Shown in pieces: positions 16,195-24,483 of a stretch of DNA of 64,000 bases. The translations under genes were made by a program, and so were the position numbers. Every line of letters starts with the position of its first letter. Position 1 is the first letter of the stretch. The notes under the pieces are model-generated. The model made no database searches and was not told the origin of the DNA. It was given only the letters and a program-made list of their open reading frames with translations. The DNA is taken from contig NZ_SADT02000005.1 in NCBI RefSeq assembly GCF_004016445.2, positions 514,099 through 578,098 on the forward strand. Direction: 5' to 3'. Source of the stretch: Mesorhizobium sp. M2E.F.Ca.ET.219.01.1.1 (lineage in GTDB: Bacteria; Pseudomonadota; Alphaproteobacteria; Rhizobiales; Rhizobiaceae).

Positions 16195-16965
16195 ATGTCC
16201 GGACGTCTCTCGAACAAGGTCGCGCTCGTAACCGGCGGATCGCGCGGCATCGGGCGAGCAGTTGCGCTCGCCTTCGCCAAGGAAGGTGCCGCGCTCATCG
16301 GCGTGCACTACGCCAGCAATAAGGAAGCCGCGGACGCTACGGTGCGGGATATCGAGGCGCTGGGGACGCGAGCCGTCGCCATCGGCGCGGATTTGCGCGA
16401 CGCGAAGGCGGCTGCCGACAGCATTGCCGGAACGTTTAGGGCAGCGGCCCTGGCCGCGACTGGCAAAGCCGGCCTCGACATCCTCGTCAACAATGCCGGC
16501 ATCGCGGTGGCAACGCCGTTAGCACAGACCAGCGAGGCCACGTTCGATGACCTCATGACCATCAACTTCAAGGCGCCGTTCTTCCTGATCCAGACGCTGG
16601 CGAATGATATCCGAGACGACGGCCGCATCATCAACGTTTCCACCGGCTTCACACGCATCGCAGCGCCGACTCATCCGGCCTATGCGGCGTCAAAGGGGGC
16701 TCTCGAAACACTGACGCTGGCGCTCGCGCCCGATTTCGCCAGCCGCGGCATAACCGTCAACTCGGTCATGCCCGGCGTCACCGAGACCGACATGAACGCG
16801 GACTGGCTTGCGACAGATGCGCGTGTGGGCGCGGAAGCATTGTCGGTGTTTTCACGTGTCGGCCAGCCCGCCGACGTTGCCGACGTCATCACCTTCGTCG
16901 CGTCGAACGACGCACGGTGGACGACAGGGCAGTCCATCGACGCCACAGGCGGCGCTCGGATCTAG
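16195..16965 (+). CDS. Short-chain dehydrogenase/reductase (SDR, FabG-like)
   Basis: 256-aa NAD(P)-dependent oxidoreductase. The cofactor loop TGGSRGIG is at 13-20, NNAG at 99-102, catalytic Ser149 (INVST), Tyr163 and Lys167 (YAASK), and a C-terminal GQSIDATGGARI. The ATG at 16195 is chosen because GGAG lies 6 nt before it; an in-frame ATG at 16183 has no Shine-Dalgarno. The substrate is unknown. Divergence from a TetR gene suggests induction by a reactive small molecule. Confidence 0.92.
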   Translation: MSGRLSNKVALVTGGSRGIGRAVALAFAKEGAALIGVHYASNKEAADATVRDIEALGTRAVAIGADLRDAKAAADSIAGTFRAAALAATGKAGLDILVNNAGIAVATPLAQTSEATFDDLMTINFKAPFFLIQTLANDIRDDGRIINVSTGFTRIAAPTHPAYAASKGALETLTLALAPDFASRGITVNSVMPGVTETDMNADWLATDARVGAEALSVFSRVGQPADVADVITFVASNDARWTTGQSIDATGGARI

Positions 16966-17138
16966 CCGCCCCTCCTGCGCGGGATGTCGGCGCCAAACAG
17001 GTCCGCGCCGCACGCCCGTACCCATGAAATTGGCGTCTGCATCAGCGGCCTCGACAAGCACCTCGCCCGGGCCACCAGGCCCGGGCAACTCGGCAAGGTT
17101 CAATCACGGTCTGCCTTGCGCGGTCATTGCGACCGCTT

Positions 17139-17915
17139 TCACTGTGATGCCTTCGCAGCGGCCCTCTCGATCAGCCGCGCCACCGGCCCAGGGTGCGACA
17201 CCATTACCACATGCGAGGCGCCCTTGATCACCACGGTACCCTGTGAGTGGGCCCGGGCAGCCATGAATGCCAAGGCCTCGGCTGGTATGTTCTTGTCGCC
17301 GTCTCCGTAGATGAACCAGCTCGGCACCTTCTTCCACGCCGCTCCAGTTTGGACTTCGTTCAGCGCGGCTTCCTCGATGGGCCTCTGCGCCGCGGCCATA
17401 AGCCTGGCTTCGGCTTTGGGGACGTCGGCGGCGAACTGCTCGTGGAACTTGTCCTGCTGAATGTAGAGGTCCTTCCCACCGCTTGACAGGGTGACCGGCG
17501 GCGCGAGGGTCGGACCGAGCGAGCTGCCGGGGAATTTGCCGGCGAGCTGCGCGGCTGATTCGCCCGCATCCGGCGCGAAGGCCGCGACATAGACCAGCGC
17601 CTTGACGGTCGCATGGCCGTCGGCCGCCTCGCTGATGACCGAGCCGCCGTAGGAATGCCCAACCAGGACGACAGGCGACTTGATGGAGCCAAGGACGTCG
17701 GCGACGTAGCCGGCGTCATTTTTGACGCCACGCAACGGATTGGCGACAGCCACGACCGGATAGCCATCCTTCTCCAGGATTTTGACGACGCCGTTCCAGC
17801 TCGACGAGTCCGCGAACGCGCCGTGAACCAGGACTATGGTGGGTTTGTCACCCTGCGCGTACGCATTGCCGAAAAAGGCGCTGGCGATCGCCAAGGCTGC
17901 AAGCAGTATTTTCAT
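17139..17915 (-). CDS. Secreted alpha/beta hydrolase
   Basis: 258-aa hydrolase with signal peptide MKILLAALAIASAFFGNAYA. The fold starts IVLVHGAFADSSSW; the nucleophile elbow is GHSYGG (Ser88), the acid lies near FIYGDGDKNIPAEA, and the catalytic His is in ASHVVMVSHP. This type resembles EstC/salicylate-esterase-like periplasmic hydrolases. It is first after a P460 pseudogene in a same-strand group (Ohr, epoxide hydrolase-like, P460 remnant, this gene), which looks like a transferred detoxification set. Substrate unknown. Confidence 0.88.
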   Translation of the reverse strand: MKILLAALAIASAFFGNAYAQGDKPTIVLVHGAFADSSSWNGVVKILEKDGYPVVAVANPLRGVKNDAGYVADVLGSIKSPVVLVGHSYGGSVISEAADGHATVKALVYVAAFAPDAGESAAQLAGKFPGSSLGPTLAPPVTLSSGGKDLYIQQDKFHEQFAADVPKAEARLMAAAQRPIEEAALNEVQTGAAWKKVPSWFIYGDGDKNIPAEALAFMAARAHSQGTVVIKGASHVVMVSHPGPVARLIERAAAKASQ

Positions 17916-17963
17916 CTGAATGTCCTTCGTGAGTGTCTTCGTCTGAACGTGTTCATGATTGAA

Positions 17964-18476
17964 CTACGGCGCAAGCCGCGTGAAGAAATAATCGCGACCC
18001 TGGACGCGCTCCTCATGGCAAGAGAAGCAGGTCTGGTGCTGAGCTTCATCGACCGGCTTGCCATCGACGAACCTGCCGAAGCCCTATCCGCCCGTAGCCG
18101 CGTATTTCTTCGAATCCTTGACCATGACCTAGACCGTCGTCGCCGCGCCGGGAACGGAAGCGGGTTCGAATTCGGCCGATTGCGCCCGTTTCCACGCGAG
18201 CTTGACGAGGACGGTGCCGTCCGGGAACGGCAGCCTGCCAGCCTGATATGCTTCGATCGCAACCCTGTTCGCGACGACTGCGCGAAGCTCGTTCAAGGGG
18301 GCCGCTTCCAACGCCGGGGCGACCAGTTCCCAACTCCGGTAGCCCGCGGGGATCGTCACGCCGTAGATCGGGGAGGCATTGGTCGTGTCCGAACCCGCGC
18401 CGGCTTCACGCATAGCGCACGCCCCTGCAGCCAATAACGTTGTCAGTCCGGCCAAGACGATACCAAAGCGTCTCAT
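17964..18476 (-). pseudogene. Cytochrome P460 gene interrupted by two in-frame amber codons
   Basis: Reading through, the 170-codon frame encodes a secreted P460-type c-heme protein: a signal peptide or lipoprotein start (MRRFGIVLAGLTTLLAAGACA), IPAGYRSWELVAP, LPFPDGTVLVKLAWK, then VMVKDSKKYAATGG, GFGRFVDGKP and the heme motif TCFSCH (Cys150, Cys153, His154) with the C-terminal DYFFTRLAP. TAG occurs at codon 116 (18129-18131), where the family has Gln (CAG), and at codon 131 (18084-18086), where it has Trp (TGG). Both are single transitions, and no frameshift is present. Translation would stop before the heme site. Recoding or amber suppression is possible but less likely than recent decay. 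Confidence 0.85.
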
Positions 18477-18500
18477 CGCAATCTTCCTTCTGCCGAGCGC

Positions 18501-19562
18501 TCAGAGCCGGTCGACGTCGATGACTGCCTGAGCGAAAGCCTGGGGGGCTTCCTGCGGCAGGTTGTGGCCGATGCCGCCCGTGATCAGCCGGTGCTCGTAT
18601 TTGCCGGAAAATTTCTTGGCGTAGGCGCCGGGGTCCGGATGCGGCGCGCCGTTGGCATCGCCTTCCATCGTGATCGTGGGAACGCCGATCATCGGAAAGG
18701 TGGCGAGCTTCTTCTCCATCTCGTCATATTTGGGTTCGCCTGCGGCGAGGCCGAGACGCCAACGGTAATTGTGGATGACGATGTCGACATGGTCCGGATT
18801 GGCGAAGGCTGCCGCGCTGCGCGCGAAAGTGGCGTCGTCGAACTTCCATTGCGGCGACGCGAGCCGCCAGATCAGCTTGGCGAAGTCGTCCGTGTTTTTC
18901 GCATAGCCTGCACGGCCGCGCTCGGTGGCAAAATAGAACTGATACCACCATTGGAGCTCGGCCTGCGGCGGCAGCGGCGCCACGTTGGCGGCCTGGCTGC
19001 CGATCAGATATCCACTGACAGACACCATGGCCTTGCAGCGCTCCGGCCAGAGCGCGGCAACGATATTGGCGGTCCGCGCCCCCCAATCGTAGCCCGCGAC
19101 GACCGCCTTCTGGATCCCGAGGGCATCCATCAAGGCGATGATGTCGACGGCGACCGCCGCCTGCTGGCCGTTTCGGACAGTGGCGTCCGACAGGAAGCGC
19201 GTCGTCCCGTACCCGCGCAGATAGGGCACGATCACGCGGTAACCTGCATCCGCAAGCAGCGGTACGACGTCGACATAGCTGTAGATGTCATAGGGCCAGC
19301 CATGCAGAAGGATGACTGGAGGCCCGTCCGAAGGGCCGTCCTCGGCATATCCAACGTTCAGCAGGCCCGCGTCGATTTGCTTCAGCGATGCAAATGAAGT
19401 CCGCGGCTTTATGGAGCCTTGGGCGGTGGTTTTCGGATCGCCGCCTTCTGCACCCGCACCACTGATCGCGCCGAGTTGCGCAGCCGCCAAGGTCGCGGCG
19501 GCGATGCCGAACAGGCGCCGGCGGGAATGGTCGATGTCTTCCGGAGTTCTGAATGCATTCAT
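18501..19562 (-). CDS. Tat-exported epoxide hydrolase/haloalkane dehalogenase-like alpha/beta hydrolase
   Basis: 353-aa protein with a twin-arginine signal (HSRRRLFGIAAATLAA, residues 12-27). The mature fold shows the oxyanion motif HGWP (87-90), the nucleophile elbow GYDWGA (Asp159), which favours epoxide hydrolase or dehalogenase chemistry over esterase, PYLRGYGTTRF, and the catalytic His in GGIGHNLPQEAP. The gene precedes the P460 remnant on the same strand. Tat export suggests that it folds before crossing the membrane. Substrate unknown. Confidence 0.88.
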   Translation of the reverse strand: MNAFRTPEDIDHSRRRLFGIAAATLAAAQLGAISGAGAEGGDPKTTAQGSIKPRTSFASLKQIDAGLLNVGYAEDGPSDGPPVILLHGWPYDIYSYVDVVPLLADAGYRVIVPYLRGYGTTRFLSDATVRNGQQAAVAVDIIALMDALGIQKAVVAGYDWGARTANIVAALWPERCKAMVSVSGYLIGSQAANVAPLPPQAELQWWYQFYFATERGRAGYAKNTDDFAKLIWRLASPQWKFDDATFARSAAAFANPDHVDIVIHNYRWRLGLAAGEPKYDEMEKKLATFPMIGVPTITMEGDANGAPHPDPGAYAKKFSGKYEHRLITGGIGHNLPQEAPQAFAQAVIDVDRL

Positions 19563-19618
19563 GGGTGCACCGCCTTGCTGTGAGGTTTGGTCAGGTCCGA
19601 CCGACAGTCGGGACCGGG

Positions 19619-20035
19619 CTAGATCAGGCTGATTTCGACCTCGATGTTGCCGCGTGTGGCCTTCGAATAGGGACAGGTCTGATGGGCCGCGTCGACGACC
19701 GCTCGCGCGACGTTGGGGTCGAGACCCGGCAGGCTTACATTGAGGCGCGCGTTGAGGAAGTATGCACCTTCATCAACGTTCAGATCCACCTCAGCGTCGA
19801 TTGCTGTGCCGGCAGGCAGCACGACATTCATCTTGCGGGCGGCGATCGCCATCGCTCCCTCGAAGCAGGCCGACCAGCCGGCCGCAAACAGCTGCTCGGG
19901 ATTGGTGCCACTGCCGGGACCTCCGGGTGTCGATAGCCGGATATCTAGCCTCCCGTCGGAGCTGCGGGACGCCCCATCCCGACCACCGGTAGTGCGGACT
20001 TTGCCGGTGTAGAGCCGTTTTGCCTGTGCGGTCAC
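19619..20035 (-). CDS. ohr: Organic hydroperoxide resistance protein (Ohr/OsmC family)
   Basis: 138-aa thiol peroxidase that reduces organic peroxides with lipoyl or dithiol electrons. The active-site Cys57 (GWSACFEGA) and resolving Cys121 (TCPYSKATRGN) are both present, as are the Arg (RLSTPGG) and Glu (GTNPEQLFAAG) of the active site. Length is normal. No MarR-type OhrR adjoins it. It is first in the minus-strand group with the two hydrolases. Confidence 0.93.
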   Translation of the reverse strand: MTAQAKRLYTGKVRTTGGRDGASRSSDGRLDIRLSTPGGPGSGTNPEQLFAAGWSACFEGAMAIAARKMNVVLPAGTAIDAEVDLNVDEGAYFLNARLNVSLPGLDPNVARAVVDAAHQTCPYSKATRGNIEVEISLI

Positions 20036-20358
20036 GTCATTGTTCCTTGCTGGAAGCTTGGCTGCTTCGACACATAGAGAGACGTCGCCCGGCTGGCCCG
20101 TTATGGGTTATGAGGAGGTGTTAGTGCTCACCAGCAGGAGCAAGTCCTGAAGCAGAGTTATCGTTTCGCCGGGCCCGGCAGTGGTCGCCTGAATTTCGTG
20201 CCGGGGAACTCGATAGGTGGGCGGGCGGACCTGGCCCGCGCCCCCGTGCTGCGTTCATGCACGCGCCAAAAACCAATTGCAAAACAAAACCAGTCGGCCT
20301 AACCTGAACCGATCGCACAACGCAATCAGATCGTGCGAATGCCATGCGAGGACAGGCG

Positions 20359-20889
20359 ATGGCCAGGCTCGTGTTTGGAATGAACCAGTCGCTGGACGGC
20401 TACGTCGATCATACGGAGTTTGGGCCAAGCCCCACGCTCTTCCGCCATTTCATCGAAGATGTGCGGCGCAAGGCCGGCAGCGTCTACGGCCGCCGCATGT
20501 ATGAGACCATGCGTTACTGGGACGACGAACATCCTGAATGGGATGCCGATCGACAGGCCTTCGCGGCGGCGTGGCGGAACCAGCCGAAATGGGTCGTCTC
20601 GCGCACGTTGCAATCGGTCGGCCCCAATGCCAGCCTGGTCGGAAATGACCTTGAGGGCGCGATGCGCAAGCTGAAGGCCGAGCGCGACGGCGAGATCGCC
20701 GTTGCCGGCCCGGATCTGGCGCGAAGCCTCACCGACCTCGGCTTGATCGACGAATATCGGATCTACCTGCATCCGGTCGTGCTTGGCCGCGGCAAGCCTT
20801 ATTTCGCCGGGCCCCGGCCGCCGCTCCGGCTTATCGCCAGTGATCGGATCGATGAGGATGTGATCAGGCTGGCCTATATTCCTGCGTGA
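20359..20889 (+). CDS. Dihydrofolate reductase-like/RibD C-terminal domain protein
   Basis: 176-aa protein of the RibD_C/DHFR-like fold: LVFGMNQSLDGYVDH, then GRRMYETMRYW, KWVVSRTLQSVG, GDGEIAVAGPDLARSL and YRIYLHPVVLGRGKPYF. These stand-alone reductases bind NADPH but their substrates are mostly unknown. The ATG at 20359 (MARLVF) fits the family; an earlier ATG at 20344 is possible. The preceding 308 bp (20036-20343) hold nothing I can identify. Confidence 0.85.
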   Translation: MARLVFGMNQSLDGYVDHTEFGPSPTLFRHFIEDVRRKAGSVYGRRMYETMRYWDDEHPEWDADRQAFAAAWRNQPKWVVSRTLQSVGPNASLVGNDLEGAMRKLKAERDGEIAVAGPDLARSLTDLGLIDEYRIYLHPVVLGRGKPYFAGPRPPLRLIASDRIDEDVIRLAYIPA

Positions 20890-20928
20890 TCACGCCATGT
20901 CGGGCGCGGCGAGGTCCGTCGAAAAAAC

Positions 20929-22104
20929 TCAGCCCGCCTGCGGTGCCGTTCGGGCTTGCACGAGCAGCCGGCGTTCGAACCCCCACAAAAGGACCGGGCA
21001 GGCCACAAGAGCCGCCGCGCCGAGGCCGAGGGCCGCGCCGGCGCTGCCCGTCCAGAGCGCAAGCTTGCCTCCGAGCCAGGGCGCGATCAGCATCGTGGCG
21101 TAGTACACCGTGTAGAAGAGCCCCATTCCCAGCGCGCGTGTCGCCGGCGCCAGCGCCCGCGCCGGCAGGCTCATGATCGCTCCGGCCGGCAGCCCGCAGA
21201 CCAGGCCAAGCACAACCAAGGTGGGCAGCACCGCTGAACCGCGCCACAGCAAGAGGACCAAGGCCGCGAAAGCGAGACAGCTTGTCGCCAGCATGGCGTT
21301 GCGGCTCCTGGTCTGGTCCGCGAGGTAGCCTCCGAGGGGAGAAAGCGCCGCGAGCCACAGCACGATGCTGACGGCCGAGCCGGCGGCGGCCGTCGACCAG
21401 CCGCGCTCGACCAGCATCGACGGCGCGAAACTGAAGATCATCGCGAAGCCGATATTGTAGAAGGCCCAGATCAGGCCCGCCAGCAGCACGGCCCAGACGG
21501 CCGGCTTCGCAAGCCGCGAGCCTTCCGCTGAAGCCGGAGCGGCGGCGGGTCCGGGTGGCTGGTACAGGAACCCCACCAGCGCAAGCGCCGCGACGATGAG
21601 CGCCATCACCGCGATCTGCGTCCCCGCTATGCCGAATTGCGCCTGTATCAGCGGCAGCCCGGCGAGTGTGAGGGCGATGCCCAGCGGCCATGAATTGATG
21701 AAGATCGCCATGGCCGTGGCAATCCGCTGTCCCGCGAACCAGTCGACGACCATCTTGGTCATCAGCACGTTCAGCAACACGCCTCCGACCCCGGAGATCA
21801 GCCGTCCCGCGATCTGCACGCTCCATGAGGCCGAGACGAAAAGCAGCATCTCGCCGGCCAGCATCATCACCAGGCCGGCGAGCACGCTTGCCTTGTCGCC
21901 GAAGCGCCTGCCGATCGCGCCGCCGGGAAGTGCCAGCGCAACGCCTGGGGCGAAATACAGGCCGATGAGCACACCGATGTCGGCGAGGTTCGCATCAAGC
22001 GCCTTGCCCAGTTCCGGCGCAATGGCCGCAACGCTCTGGAATTGTACCGCCATCGCGGTGCGGGCGACGAAGAGAACGGAAAGGATGGTCCAGCGGCTGC
22101 GCAT
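20929..22104 (-). CDS. MFS transporter (CynX/NimT-like)
   Basis: 391-aa, 12-helix major facilitator: MRSRWTILSVLFVARTAMAVQFQSVAAIAP, then GVLIGLYFAPGVALALPGGAIGRRFGDK (motif A region) and a second half starting AVWAVLLAGLIWAFYNIGFAMIF. The frame stays open upstream to 22443, but that 113-residue stretch is low-complexity and has no membrane character, so 22104 is taken as the start; a GTG at 22107 is equally possible. Substrate unknown. Region 22105-22499 holds no other gene I can support. Confidence 0.82.
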   Translation of the reverse strand: MRSRWTILSVLFVARTAMAVQFQSVAAIAPELGKALDANLADIGVLIGLYFAPGVALALPGGAIGRRFGDKASVLAGLVMMLAGEMLLFVSASWSVQIAGRLISGVGGVLLNVLMTKMVVDWFAGQRIATAMAIFINSWPLGIALTLAGLPLIQAQFGIAGTQIAVMALIVAALALVGFLYQPPGPAAAPASAEGSRLAKPAVWAVLLAGLIWAFYNIGFAMIFSFAPSMLVERGWSTAAAGSAVSIVLWLAALSPLGGYLADQTRSRNAMLATSCLAFAALVLLLWRGSAVLPTLVVLGLVCGLPAGAIMSLPARALAPATRALGMGLFYTVYYATMLIAPWLGGKLALWTGSAGAALGLGAAALVACPVLLWGFERRLLVQARTAPQAG

Positions 22105-22499
22105 CACGATCGGGTCCGGTGCGACGGGAGTGCCGGCCGGCGCATCGGTCGGATCGTGCGGAAAGGCCTGCTTTCGCCCGGCCCGCGACGGCCGGCGTTC
22201 CGGCGCTGCGTGCAGGCCAGCTCCAGCCTTGGCGGTATGGCCGAACTGCCCCCTGCCATCTTTTGCCCCACCGGATCTGCCGGCGGCCGCTACGGCCGGC
22301 CTGCTACCTGCTTGCGCATCGAGCTTCTCGGGTCTGCGGTCCGGACCTGTCGTCAAAATCCTAGCATGGCTCGGCTCGGACCGAAATGCGATTGCCGAGC
22401 TCGTCGCCTCCGGGGGCGCCGCGCCTCGCTCTGCAATCGCCACGTCATCATGCCGGGCAACGGACGGTCGACGTTACCCGCTCACAATTCGACACCGAC

Positions 22500-24212
22500 T
22501 CAGTAGCCGGAAATCTCCTCGGTTGCTCCGCCAAGCAGCCTGACATTGAGCCGGCCGCCGGTGAACAGCATGTCGTCCAGCGCCTCGGCGAGATCCTGGG
22601 AGGTCACGGCTTCTCCGTCGCCCTGCATGATGCTGGCCTGCGCGGCGCGGCGCATCAGTTCTTTGATGAAAGCCGCGCTGACGCCTTTCGTGCGCGCCAC
22701 CGCCTCGCTCACGATCCCGTCGGAAAGTTTCAGCCCGCCGCCATAGAGGCGTACCAGCTTTTCCCGGCAGGTGTCATCCGGCAGCGGCACCTCGATAGCC
22801 TGGTCGATGCGTCCCGGGCGCCCTGTGAGCGCCCCTTCCAGCTGCTCGGGCCGATTGGTGGTCAGCACGAACAGGATGTCGGCATTGTCCTTCAATCCGT
22901 CCATCTCGTTGAGCAGCGTGTTGAGCAGGGATTCTTCACATGGACTGCCCATGGTCTCGCGGTCGCGGGCGATGAGATCCACGTCCTCGATCACCACCGT
23001 GGTCGGCTGCAGCAGGCGCGCCAGGGTCATGTATTGCGACAGAAGACCCATCTGTCCCGCCGTTATGATCAGGGTCGTGTGGCCGGGGAGATTGGCGGCG
23101 AGGTAGCGGATAGTGTGCGTCTTCCCGGTGCCCGGAGGGCCGTAGAGTAGGATGCCCTTGCGGGTGGATTGCCCAAGCCGCCGCAGCGCCTCCCGGCTTT
23201 CGATGAACCGGATCACGTTGCGGTCGAGAAGCCTCAAAGTCTGTTCCGGCAGGATGACCGCGTCGCGCTGAACCTGCGGCAGCCGATGCACCATCACGCC
23301 TTTGGAGCGGCCCTGATAGTCGCCTTCCGTTTCGAGCGAGAGGACCTTGCCGCGATAGGAGCGTGCGGCGTTGATGGCAGCCTCCAACTGCGCAAAGCAG
23401 CGGTCCACCAGCGCCACGCCGGCCTCGCCCGCTGGCACGGCGATCTCGACGCAGGTTCCGGCTTCGCGGCCATATTCGCGGTGAAAGGACAGCACCACCG
23501 CGTAATGCAGGTCGCCGTCGCGGTTGAGCCATAAGCCGTTGTTGAGGCACTTGACCGGCTCGCTTTCGCCGATGTCGACCTCCTGGAATTGCGCCGCCGA
23601 GATGGTGACGGCGTATTGTCCGTCCTTTGTCAACGCGGCATAGGTCAGCGTCTCATAGCGGTGCTGCTCGTATAGGCCGAAGAAGCGAATGGGCGAGGCC
23701 GAGAACAATTTGTCGAGCGCCACCTGCACGTCGGCGCGCATATGGCCGGGAAACTGCCGCGAGGTAGCGATGATCTCGTCATGCGCCAGCCCCGAAAAAT
23801 GCCAGGCGATTGCCTCGTGGGCGTATTTGAACTTCCTGTCGCGTGAATCCTGTGTTGGATAGCCGATGGCGGGCGCGGCTCCGCCGGAAGTCGCGGTGAC
23901 GCGAAGCGAAACCCGTGTCGGCCGGCCGGTGGCGGCTACGGCATCGGTTTCGCCGGGAGCCGCGGTGATGCGAAGCGGATGACCGGCCGCCTTGATGCGC
24001 TGCTCAGCCGTCTCCAGCATCGCCTTCGCGACAGCGGATGGATAGCTGCCGCACACGGCCTTTCCCTGTTGCGATACCGTCGCGGTCAAGGCTTCGGCCT
24101 CCGCCTCCGATCGGCTGAACACCGAGCATATGAGGTCGACCACAAACGCCCACGGCGTCTGGTCGTCATTGTGAATGACGAGTTGTAATGCCTCGTCGTG
24201 TGTGTGGCGCAT
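22500..24212 (-). CDS. ClpS-domain/AAA+ ATPase fusion protein
   Basis: 570-aa protein with two recognisable parts. Residues 8-84 form a ClpS adaptor core: HNDDQTPWAFVVDLI, QQGKAVCGSY and AGHPLRI align with E. coli ClpS. The Asn-Asp-Asp and Thr-Pro of the N-degron pocket are kept (N15, D16, D17, T19, P20), but the gatekeeper Met is Trp21 and the amino-group-binding His is Ser47. After an unassigned middle domain (about 115-300), a classic AAA+ module follows: Walker A GPPGTGKT (358-365), Walker B VVIEDVDLI, sensor-1 TTN (451-453) and arginine fingers in GRPGRID. No protease domain and no ClpP loop were seen. It may be a self-targeting unfoldase. A GCAATAT-N7-ATATTGC palindrome lies 35 bp upstream. 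It is not the normal clpS-clpA pair. Confidence 0.88.
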   Translation of the reverse strand: MRHTHDEALQLVIHNDDQTPWAFVVDLICSVFSRSEAEAEALTATVSQQGKAVCGSYPSAVAKAMLETAEQRIKAAGHPLRITAAPGETDAVAATGRPTRVSLRVTATSGGAAPAIGYPTQDSRDRKFKYAHEAIAWHFSGLAHDEIIATSRQFPGHMRADVQVALDKLFSASPIRFFGLYEQHRYETLTYAALTKDGQYAVTISAAQFQEVDIGESEPVKCLNNGLWLNRDGDLHYAVVLSFHREYGREAGTCVEIAVPAGEAGVALVDRCFAQLEAAINAARSYRGKVLSLETEGDYQGRSKGVMVHRLPQVQRDAVILPEQTLRLLDRNVIRFIESREALRRLGQSTRKGILLYGPPGTGKTHTIRYLAANLPGHTTLIITAGQMGLLSQYMTLARLLQPTTVVIEDVDLIARDRETMGSPCEESLLNTLLNEMDGLKDNADILFVLTTNRPEQLEGALTGRPGRIDQAIEVPLPDDTCREKLVRLYGGGLKLSDGIVSEAVARTKGVSAAFIKELMRRAAQASIMQGDGEAVTSQDLAEALDDMLFTGGRLNVRLLGGATEEISGY

Positions 24213-24246
24213 TGTAACAGCTCACTTCGCAGGCTGCTTCGGACCG

Positions 24247-24267
24247 GCAATATCTGTGCCATATTGC
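24247..24267. promoter_or_regulatory. Palindrome upstream of the ClpS-AAA+ gene
   Basis: GCAATAT-CTGTGCC-ATATTGC with perfect 7-bp arms. On the minus strand TTAACA (24278-24273), 18 nt, GATATT (24254-24249) forms a possible promoter whose -10 is inside the palindrome, so it could be an operator. The rest of 24213-24483 is empty. Confidence 0.4.
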
Positions 24268-24483
24268 ATGATTGTTAACAGATCGCCGGCCGAAAGCCTC
24301 GAAATTGTTCGAACGGCCGCCTCAATGGCCCATCTACACGCGGAGGACTACGAAACCTCGCGGGCTTCTTTTAGGCATCGCTTTCTCGACGGCCAAAAGC
24401 GAATAACGTCATCGCGGCCATCTTCCACATCGGAACAAGGTTGGTCCTGGTGAAGCCCATCGGGTTCCTCGACAGGCCGCCGA

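Noticed and set aside
17065..17086. GCCCGGG-N8-CCCGGGC hairpin between two convergent genes as a terminator
   Set aside because: The stem is good but no T-tract follows on either strand.
22105..22443. 113-residue N-terminal extension of the MFS transporter
   Set aside because: The residues are low-complexity, with no helix or targeting character; the normal transporter start lies at 22104.
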